A DNA stretch of 5,156 bases from an uncultured Campylobacter sp. (GTDB lineage: Bacteria > Campylobacterota > Campylobacteria > Campylobacterales > Campylobacteraceae). The position numbers and the translations under genes were made by a program. The stretch covers positions 1-5,156 of the forward strand of contig NZ_CALKTQ010000300.1 in NCBI RefSeq assembly GCF_937997465.1, read 5' to 3'. This document shows positions 1-4,028 of this stretch, piece after piece. Every line of letters begins with the position of its first letter. Positions within the stretch are counted from its first letter, which is position 1. Below the pieces are notes generated by a model that did not search any database, had not been told where the DNA came from, and saw only the letters and a program-made list of their open reading frames with translations.

Positions 1-123
1 GTCGTTATCATCGCAAACTCCATGTTTTACGCCGTGCCGCGCGAGGCTTTTGGCGACGGCGGGGCGGAGTTTTTAAGCGAGATAAAAAAGCGCGCGGGAC
101 TAGACGCGCAAAATCAAATTTAG
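1..123 (+). CDS. C-terminal end of a YcxB-like protein (partial)
   Basis: Only the last 40 codons and the TAG stop lie in the window; the 5' part is outside. The visible tail contains a hydrophobic strand (VVIIANSMFYAVP) followed by PREAFGDGGAEFLSEIKKRAG, then a short polar end. The pattern 'hydrophobic strand, Y-x-V/I-P-[KR]-x-x-F, short acidic/glycine stretch, amphipathic helix' resembles the end of the YcxB-like C-terminal domain, found in small membrane proteins of unknown function. That match is from memory of the family pattern over a short stretch, so it is tentative. The frame uses the same codon style as the next gene. The stop codon overlaps the ribosome binding site of the next gene (AGGA at 122-125), which suggests co-transcription and possibly translational coupling with it. 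Confidence 0.6.
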   Translation, partial: VVIIANSMFYAVPREAFGDGGAEFLSEIKKRAGLDAQNQI

Positions 124-131
124 GATTTAAA

Positions 132-2048
132 ATGAGCGAATTTGACGAGCTAAATTTACACGAGCCGTTTTTAAAAGGGCTGCGAAATCTAGTAAGCGGC
201 AACCAAGCTAAGCCTGAGGACTTGGTAGAAATTTCGCACGAAATTTTTGATTTTGAAGCGACGGCGACCGTGACGTGGGAGTTTTACGGCAAGCGCGAAG
301 AGAGCAAAATCGCTGGCGGCACAAAGGAGCAGATACATTTCGGCGACGATATGCGCGGCTACGAAAATCACGCCAGAGAGTGCTTGCTGCAGGCTAGAGA
401 CAGCGCCGATTTGCGCGAGATTTTACTCACCGAGCTACGCCAAGACGCAAAAGAGGCCGTCGCAAAATCAGGCGGCGCGGTTAGGTATTACGATTTTAAG
501 CCATTTAGCATGAGCGAGCGTTGCGACGAGTGCGGAGGGGACGGGCAGACGAGATGCGGCGAGTGCGGCGGACGAGGCAAAAAAACCTGCTCCAGCTGCG
601 GCGGACGCGGACGACAAAGCTGCTCTACGTGCGGAGGCAGCGGCGGCGTGAACCGCCCTCACACCCAGTATAACTCAGACGGTAGCACCTACGTGACGTA
701 TCGCTACGAGAGCTGTTCATCATGCGGCGGTAGCGGCTCAAATACCTGCTACGGCTGCTCGGGATCTGGCACGGTTAGGTGCGGCGGATGTGGGGGATCA
801 GGCTACGTGCAGTGCGCCCAGTGCAGCGGACACGGATACTTTACCACAGTAGCAAACATCGGCGCCTACGCAAAACCAAGCGTAAATTTACGAATAAAAT
901 CGCGCGCCTACGCCGACGAGCTTTTGGACTTTTTATGCGCTCACACCTGCAAATTTATCTCGCAAACCATACCGTTTTATCAAGACGAAGAGAATGGCGA
1001 CGAGAGCTCGCACCTGTTTTCTTACGTGGGTTCTAGCGCGATAACGAGGCTAAATTTTATCCTGCTAGGCAAGGAGTACGAGGCGGTGGGCTTTAGCAAC
1101 CCGCCCTATGCATTTATCAGGCCGCCCTTTTTCGATGATCTTTTTGCAGACGAGATTTCTATGCTAGAAAAGATCGACGCCGACGGCAAGATAACTAGGC
1201 GCGAGGCGTTTAAATTTTTCACGCGCTACTGCTCGCAGCCAGCTCTAGACTCCGCGCTAAAGCGTATCGCTAAAACGGACGGCGCGCAAACAGAGGCCGC
1301 AAACGCCGTGATAGAGGCCTGCGAAGGCTACGTCTCAAGGGGCGCGGCTAAAAAGCTAGGCGATACGATGAAAAAATGCCTGGATAAAATCTCTCCTGTT
1401 TACTCGCCTGCGGTTTGGTTCGGGCTGGGCTCGGTGTTTTGGCTGATTGCGCTAGTTTTTACGGCGGGATTTTTAGGCGAAAATTTAGCCGACCGCTACA
1501 TCATGGCACCTATTTATACGCTTATATTTTTGGCCGTTTGCGCGGGCTCGGCTTGGTGCGTCTTGGCACCTCTTAGCGCGCTGGTTACGCTGATCCGCCG
1601 TAGTGCCGTGCCTAAAGAGTACCGCCAAAGCATGCGAAACAAAGAGGCTTTTGCTCTGTTTTTTAAAATTTTAGCGGGCTTTGGAGCCCTCGGCGCGATC
1701 TACGGCGCGATATCGAGCTTCGGTTACGCTCCGACTCTTATGCAGCTTGACGAGCGGTTTGAGGCGTCGCGTAGCCTGGAGGCCAAATTTCGCGAGATGA
1801 CGGCTAAATTTGATGGCTCTAGCGACCAAGAGCGCGAAGCAAACTCCACCGCTGCAGCTAAAACCGCTCCACAGATCACGCAAAAAGAGAAAATTTTATA
1901 CGTGCAAAAAGCTATCGGCGTCAAGGCCGACGGCATCATGGGAGCGCGCACTCTCAAAAAGGCGCAGGAGTTTTTGGACGCAAATTTGACGAACGCGGAT
2001 GAAATTTACGAAGCCGTAAAAGCAAAAGAATCAAGCCGCGCAAAGTGA
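132..2048 (+). CDS. Membrane protein with eight DnaJ-type CxxCxGxG zinc motifs and a peptidoglycan-binding-like C-terminus
   Basis: A 638-residue protein starting at ATG 132, with AGGA at 122-125 giving a 6-base spacer. Residues 1-130 are a mixed region I do not recognise. Residues 131-235 hold eight CxxCxGxG motifs starting at 131, 142, 153, 164, 195, 206, 217 and 228: 16 cysteines that could bind four zinc ions. DnaJ has four such motifs, but there is no J domain (no HPD) here. Residues about 236-340 are mixed and unassigned. Residues 344-415 are helical, with a DADGKITRREAF segment (349-360) like an EF-hand or TerB-type DxDGxIxxxE loop. Membrane helices are predicted at about 427-448, 460-486 and 508-530. 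The basic loop between helices 2 and 3 (RRSAVPKEYRQSMR) and the basic residues before helix 1 put the zinc module in the cytoplasm and the tail in the periplasm. Residues 585-617 (QKAIGVKADGIMGARTLKKA) match the core pattern of peptidoglycan-binding domains, closest to the PG_binding_3 type. The actual function is unknown; a membrane-anchored chaperone-like or scaffold role is inference. Confidence 0.9.
   Translation: MSEFDELNLHEPFLKGLRNLVSGNQAKPEDLVEISHEIFDFEATATVTWEFYGKREESKIAGGTKEQIHFGDDMRGYENHARECLLQARDSADLREILLTELRQDAKEAVAKSGGAVRYYDFKPFSMSERCDECGGDGQTRCGECGGRGKKTCSSCGGRGRQSCSTCGGSGGVNRPHTQYNSDGSTYVTYRYESCSSCGGSGSNTCYGCSGSGTVRCGGCGGSGYVQCAQCSGHGYFTTVANIGAYAKPSVNLRIKSRAYADELLDFLCAHTCKFISQTIPFYQDEENGDESSHLFSYVGSSAITRLNFILLGKEYEAVGFSNPPYAFIRPPFFDDLFADEISMLEKIDADGKITRREAFKFFTRYCSQPALDSALKRIAKTDGAQTEAANAVIEACEGYVSRGAAKKLGDTMKKCLDKISPVYSPAVWFGLGSVFWLIALVFTAGFLGENLADRYIMAPIYTLIFLAVCAGSAWCVLAPLSALVTLIRRSAVPKEYRQSMRNKEAFALFFKILAGFGALGAIYGAISSFGYAPTLMQLDERFEASRSLEAKFREMTAKFDGSSDQEREANSTAAAKTAPQITQKEKILYVQKAIGVKADGIMGARTLKKAQEFLDANLTNADEIYEAVKAKESSRAK
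522..836 (+). repeat. Eight CxxCxGxG zinc-motif repeats, two blocks of four
   Basis: Within the 638-residue protein, the motifs CDECGGDG, CGECGGRG, CSSCGGRG and CSTCGGSG start at residues 131, 142, 153 and 164. CSSCGGSG, CYGCSGSG, CGGCGGSG and CAQCSGHG start at 195, 206, 217 and 228. Within each block the period is exactly 11 residues (33 bases). The blocks are separated by a 23-residue insert (172-194) rich in T, Y, N and S with no cysteine. In DnaJ, zinc sites are made by pairing the first motif with the fourth and the second with the third. The symmetric layout here would allow nested pairs 1-8, 2-7, 3-6 and 4-5 on one long beta hairpin; that pairing is inference. Confidence 0.9.
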
Positions 2049-2066
2049 TTGATTATAACTCATTTT

Positions 2067-2072
2067 AGGAGG
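2067..2072 (+). promoter_or_regulatory. Strong ribosome binding site of the repeat protein
   Basis: AGGAGG ends five bases before ATG 2078. It is the most complete Shine-Dalgarno match in the window and lies in the 29-base gap after the zinc-motif gene. It suggests that the small repeat protein is translated more strongly than its upstream operon partner. Confidence 0.75.
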
Positions 2073-2077
2073 ATAAA

Positions 2078-2413
2078 ATGCCGAAAATCAACTGGGACGG
2101 AAGGTCTGCGGGAAACGGCACTTGGGTATATGAGGGCAACGAGCTAAAGCCCAAATACGGCGCAACCACGCACAATACCTTTGAATTTGACGGCGGGGTG
2201 CTAAAGCCCAAAACTGGAGCCAACTCCTCTAACACATTTGAGTTTGACGGCAAAAAAATAAAGCCCAAATACGGCGCAAACTCAAGCAACACTTGGGTGA
2301 TACAAGGCAACGTCGTCAAGCCCGATTTTGGTTCAAACTCGAGCAACACCTACGACATAAACGGAGCCCCCATTGCCGTCATAATAGGGCAAGTATGCCT
2401 AAAACTGTGGTAG
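2078..2413 (+). CDS. Small 19-residue tandem-repeat protein, beta-rich, function unknown
   Basis: A 111-residue protein with ATG 2078 set by the AGGAGG at 2067-2072. After a 13-residue lead (MPKINWDGRSAGN) come four full 19-residue repeats at residues 14-32, 33-51, 52-70 and 71-89, and a fifth half-repeat from 90. Consensus: N-T-[WFY]-x-[FYI]-x-G-x-x-[LIV]-K-P-x-x-G-[AS]-N-S-S. Each unit has an aromatic strand, a turn glycine, a second strand and a KPKYG turn, as expected for a repeating beta-hairpin, beta-roll or flower-like fold. The end (NTYDINGAPIAVIIGQVCLKLW, residues 90-111) breaks the repeat and is hydrophobic, like a capping strand. There is no signal peptide and no clear membrane helix, so it is probably cytoplasmic unless exported by another route. 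It follows the zinc-motif membrane protein by 29 bases in the same direction, so an operon is likely. I do not know its function; repeat proteins of this form often bind partners. Confidence 0.85.
   Translation: MPKINWDGRSAGNGTWVYEGNELKPKYGATTHNTFEFDGGVLKPKTGANSSNTFEFDGKKIKPKYGANSSNTWVIQGNVVKPDFGSNSSNTYDINGAPIAVIIGQVCLKLW
2117..2374 (+). repeat. 57-base coding tandem repeat, four units plus a partial one
   Basis: Units of 57 bases begin at 2117, 2174, 2231 and 2288, with a partial unit from 2345. All are in frame within the repeat protein gene. The AAGCCCAAA core recurs in units 1 to 3 and appears as AAGCCCGAT in unit 4. TTTGARTTTGACGGC is shared by units 2 and 3. Units differ mainly in the first strand and at synonymous sites, so the array is not freshly amplified. 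Because the unit length is a multiple of three, unit gain or loss by slippage would keep the frame open. Confidence 0.85.
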
Positions 2414-2460
2414 CGGGGGCAAGATATGAGCCGTTTGTTTTAAAAATTACGGTTTTGGCG

Positions 2461-2595
2461 CACGGCGCGGTAAATTTGACTCGGCTTAAATTTAGCGCTC
2501 AATTTTAGCGCCCGCCGCAAACTAAAATTTAAAACAGATCCGCGTTTTTGTCGCTATTCCAGACGTACTCCATCGCCCGAGCGATACGCTGCGCC
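2461..2595. repeat. Direct repeat, left copy (matches 3230-3364)
   Basis: Aligned by eye to 3230-3364 in the same orientation. From 2501 to 2590 the offset is a constant 770 bases, with about 76 of 90 positions identical by hand count. Left of that the match continues with one small indel, for example AAATTTGACTCGGCTTA at 2472 against AAATTTAACTAGGCTTA at 3241, and CACGGCGCG at 2461 against CACGGTGCC at 3230. Similarity fades right of about 2595. The two copies flank the small membrane protein gene. Confidence 0.85.
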
Positions 2596-2609
2596 AGTTT
2601 GTTTATCAT
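2529..2609 (-). pseudogene. Truncated remnant of a DJ-1/PfpI family gene (C-terminal end only)
   Basis: On the - strand, 26 codons from ATG 2609 to TAA 2529 read MINKLAQRIARAMEYVWNSD and then KNADLF. The last 21 residues align without a gap to the end of the intact protein at 3299-3895 (AQRIAVTMEYVYNSD then KNADLF), with 18 identical. An in-frame stop lies shortly upstream (TAA about 24 bases before the ATG), and none of the catalytic part is present nearby. It is therefore a gene fragment and not a working enzyme. Among the 21 codons about four differ silently and three change the residue. This suggests that the copy diverged partly under selection, as a former paralogue, before losing its 5' part. 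Translation as a tiny peptide is possible but unsupported: no good ribosome binding site is seen. Confidence 0.8.
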
Positions 2610-2704
2610 TTTTACTTGCTTTTTGGATGGATTTTACGCGAATTTTGGTTAAATTTCGTCTTAAATTTTATAGTGGACTTTTGATTTGAATTTTAAAAGC
2701 AAGT

Positions 2705-2725
2705 TTTTGATATAAATCATCAAAA
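2705..2725. promoter_or_regulatory. FNR/CRP-like palindromic operator candidate
   Basis: TTTTGAT (2705-2711) and ATCAAAA (2719-2725) form a perfect 7-base inverted repeat with a 7-base spacer. Overlapping it, TTGAT-ATAA-ATCAT (2707-2720) matches nine of the ten fixed bases of the FNR consensus TTGAT-N4-ATCAA. The centre lies about 27 bases upstream of the -10 element at 2738, close to the position used by class II activators. AT-rich spacers make chance matches common, so this is a candidate only. Confidence 0.4.
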
Positions 2726-2737
2726 TTTTACGCTAAT

Positions 2738-2743
2738 TATGAT
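2738..2743 (+). promoter_or_regulatory. Probable -10 element for the small membrane protein gene
   Basis: TATGAT sits 28 bases before ATG 2772, downstream of an AT-rich tract. This fits Campylobacter sigma-70 promoters, which depend on the -10 hexamer and usually lack a clear -35 box. A transcript would start near 2750, giving a leader of about 22 bases that carries the AAGGAG at 2761. Confidence 0.4.
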
Positions 2744-2760
2744 AACATTTCCCAAAAATA

Positions 2761-2766
2761 AAGGAG
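2761..2766 (+). promoter_or_regulatory. Ribosome binding site that fixes the start at 2772
   Basis: AAGGAG lies five bases before ATG 2772. An in-frame ATG at 2739 has no ribosome binding site and falls inside the probable -10 element, so 2772 is the better start. Confidence 0.75.
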
Positions 2767-2771
2767 AAAAG

Positions 2772-3029
2772 ATGAGTCATAATCACGAGACCGTATCTAA
2801 ACAAAAACATCCGACCAGCAAGCTAGTTCGCATCTGCGACGCCATTGCCGTGATGTTTTACCTTGTTATCGTGGGCGGATTTTACCTCTACATCGGCCGC
2901 AACGTCGGCGTGCAATACGACTACTACGAAAAGCCTTTTGTTTTTTGCTTACCTTACGTCATCTGGTTTGCGACGACGCTAGCGATGATTTACGTTTCCT
3001 TGGTGCGCGAAAAGCTTAAAACGCTCTAA
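2772..3029 (+). CDS. Small two-helix inner membrane protein, function unknown
   Basis: An 85-residue protein when started at ATG 2772. A polar, histidine- and lysine-rich N-terminus (MSHNHETVSKQKHPTSK) is followed by a membrane helix at about residues 24-42, a short loop with acidic and aromatic residues (QYDYYEKP, 48-55), a second helix at about 56-78, and a basic end (REKLKTL). Basic residues on both outer sides predict that both termini are cytoplasmic and the tyrosine-rich loop faces the periplasm. Cysteines at 22 and 59 lie in or next to the helices. I do not recognise a family. The gene has its own promoter and a Crp/Fnr-like palindrome upstream, stands alone, and is bracketed by the DJ-1 3'-end direct repeats. 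The next gene is convergent. Confidence 0.75.
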   Translation: MSHNHETVSKQKHPTSKLVRICDAIAVMFYLVIVGGFYLYIGRNVGVQYDYYEKPFVFCLPYVIWFATTLAMIYVSLVREKLKTL

Positions 3030-3229
3030 ATGGCGATAAGTCTGTCGCCCAAAACCGCTAAATTTATAAAATTTGCGATTTTTGGCAATAAAATTTGCAT
3101 TGTTTTGGATTATTTGCTTTTTTGCCGTAAATTGGAAATTTTCCGACTATCAGACTAAATTTGCTCTTTTTATACCCGTGCTTTTGAACGGCTAATTTTG
3201 TAAATTCGTTTTTCACGCATCTTTCAGAC

Positions 3230-3364
3230 ACGGTGCCTCGAAATTTAACTAGGCTTATATTTGACCGTCAAATTTTAGCAACCGCCGCAAGCTAAATTTT
3301 AAAATAGATCCGCGTTTTTGTCGCTATTGTAGACATACTCCATCGTCACGGCGATCCTCTGCGC
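3230..3364. repeat. Direct repeat, right copy (end of the intact DJ-1/PfpI gene)
   Basis: Partner of 2461-2595 in the same orientation. Its right half is the last 22 codons of the intact gene, including the stop. Its left half is the gene's downstream flank, which contains the 15-base palindrome ATTTGAC-C-GTCAAAT at 3259-3273. Because non-coding flank is shared as well as coding sequence, the duplication involved DNA and the match is not only protein-level convergence. Confidence 0.85.
3259..3273. terminator. Weak hairpin between convergent genes
   Basis: ATTTGAC and GTCAAAT flank a single base. As RNA this gives about six pairs with a three-base loop, followed on the + strand by TTTTA. It lies 26 bases beyond the DJ-1/PfpI stop, between two convergent genes, where a terminator is expected. 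The stem is short and AT-rich, so it is a weak candidate; it could equally be a protein-binding palindrome. Confidence 0.25.
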
Positions 3365-3895
3365 CTCGTCCAGCCCGTGCATATCGGCGATAAAACCCAG
3401 AGCCGCGTCGATACCCGCGCTCACGCCCGAGCCGGTGTAAAATTTCCCGCTAACGCACCACCTAGCAGCACGCACCCAGCGTACGCTAGGAGCCTCCGAG
3501 GTCGCCCACTGCCATGACAGCTTGTTACTTGTGGCCTCCACGCCGTCCAAAAGCCCTGTTTTAGCTAGCAAAACCGAGCCCGTGCATACCGCGATCACGT
3601 ACTCGTGTCTGCGCGATAGCTCGCCTAGAGCCGCGATAAACTCGCCATCATGCGCAAGCTCCCTAGCCGCAAAACCGCCCGGCACTAGCAAGACGTCAAA
3701 TTTGGCGATCTCGCTTAGCTTTCGCGTCCAAATTTTAGCACTCGTACTGCCGCCGACAAGTCCGCCAGTAGCCGAGAAATACTCTATCTCGTAGCACTTT
3801 CGCCCGTCATCCAGCGCCCTAGATAGCGCCTCGGCGGGTCCTAGCGCGTCCATCGTCGTAAACCCCTCGTAAAGCAAAACATTCACCGCCTTCAT
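3299..3895 (-). CDS. DJ-1/PfpI family protein, isonitrile hydratase-like
   Basis: A 198-residue protein, full length for the family, starting at ATG 3895 with AAAGGA five bases upstream on the - strand. It has the class I glutamine amidotransferase-like fold of the DJ-1/PfpI superfamily: an N-terminal strand and the D-x-x-GP-x-E motif (D16, G19-P20, E22), the strand and turn VLLVPGG (68-74), the nucleophile elbow AVCTGS with Cys104, and the TGSGVSAGIDAALG segment (154-167). The D16, C104 and T105 arrangement corresponds to the Asp, Cys and Thr residues implicated in Pseudomonas isonitrile hydratase. I infer a cytoplasmic hydrolase or hydratase of that subgroup; substrates in this organism are unknown, and a glyoxalase or stress role is also possible. 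It is divergent from fhs and convergent with the small membrane protein gene, so probably a single-gene unit. A partial second copy of its 3' end lies at 2461-2609. Confidence 0.93.
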   Translation of the reverse strand: MKAVNVLLYEGFTTMDALGPAEALSRALDDGRKCYEIEYFSATGGLVGGSTSAKIWTRKLSEIAKFDVLLVPGGFAARELAHDGEFIAALGELSRRHEYVIAVCTGSVLLAKTGLLDGVEATSNKLSWQWATSEAPSVRWVRAARWCVSGKFYTGSGVSAGIDAALGFIADMHGLDEAQRIAVTMEYVYNSDKNADLF

Positions 3896-4028
3896 CGCGA
3901 TCCTTTGTCAAATTTAGTTTCAAATTTAGCCCAAATTTGATTACGAGCGGCTAAAATTTAATGAGATTTTTCGCATTTGCGAGGTAAAATTACAAAATCA
4001 TTTTAAATCAAATTTTTAAGGAAAGACG
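3896..4028. promoter_or_regulatory. Divergent promoter region between DJ-1/PfpI and fhs
   Basis: A 133-base AT-rich spacer between two divergent starts. For fhs, TAAAAT at 3985-3990 is a plausible -10 element, giving a leader of about 30 bases; AAGGA at 4018-4022 is the ribosome binding site, six bases before ATG 4029. For the - strand gene, TCCTT at 3901-3905 is the complement of its AAGGA. Several AAATTT-containing copies (TCAAATTTAG twice in 3908-3929, then CCAAATTTGA) are present, but this hexamer is common throughout the window. No clear - strand -10 was chosen. Confidence 0.4.

Larger units (their letters stand above)
2414..2738. other. Gene-poor spacer with a decayed DJ-1 3' copy
   Basis: A 325-base stretch between the repeat-protein stop and the promoter of the small membrane protein gene. 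The left part (about 2461-2595) is a diverged copy of 3230-3364, covering the end and downstream flank of the DJ-1/PfpI gene. From about 2610 to 2700 the sequence is AT-rich and no gene is supported. A short inverted repeat GCGCT/AGCGC (2495-2499 and 2507-2511, 7-base loop) could form a small hairpin between the units but lacks a following T run. Confidence 0.6.

Noticed and set aside
2065..2349. 94-codon open frame on the - strand with its own repeats
   Set aside because: It is the antisense image of the 19-residue repeat gene; the + strand has the AGGAGG site and the sensible protein.
2117..2374. Regular repeats that might suggest a CRISPR array
   Set aside because: The 57-base units are contiguous, in frame, and encode a repeated peptide with no unique spacers.
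2293..2508. 71-codon + strand open frame overlapping the repeat gene end
   Set aside because: It has no ribosome binding site, is out of frame with the repeat gene, and runs into the DJ-1 remnant flank; its composition is basic, as for a shadow frame.
2495..2511. GCGCT/AGCGC hairpin after the repeat protein gene as a terminator
   Set aside because: It has a five-pair stem with no T run after it and lies about 80 bases past the stop; it is noted only as a spacer feature.
2739..2771. Upstream in-frame ATG for the small membrane protein
   Set aside because: It has no ribosome binding site and overlaps the probable -10 element; AAGGAG at 2761 points to ATG 2772.
3032..3049. GGCGA/TCGCC hairpin just after the small membrane protein gene as a terminator
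   Set aside because: The stem is only five to seven pairs with a wobble, and no T run follows.
3908..3960. Clustered AAATTT hexamers between DJ-1/PfpI and fhs as an operator array
   Set aside because: AAATTT is abundant across the whole window, inside and outside genes, so the cluster is probably a genome-wide sequence bias.
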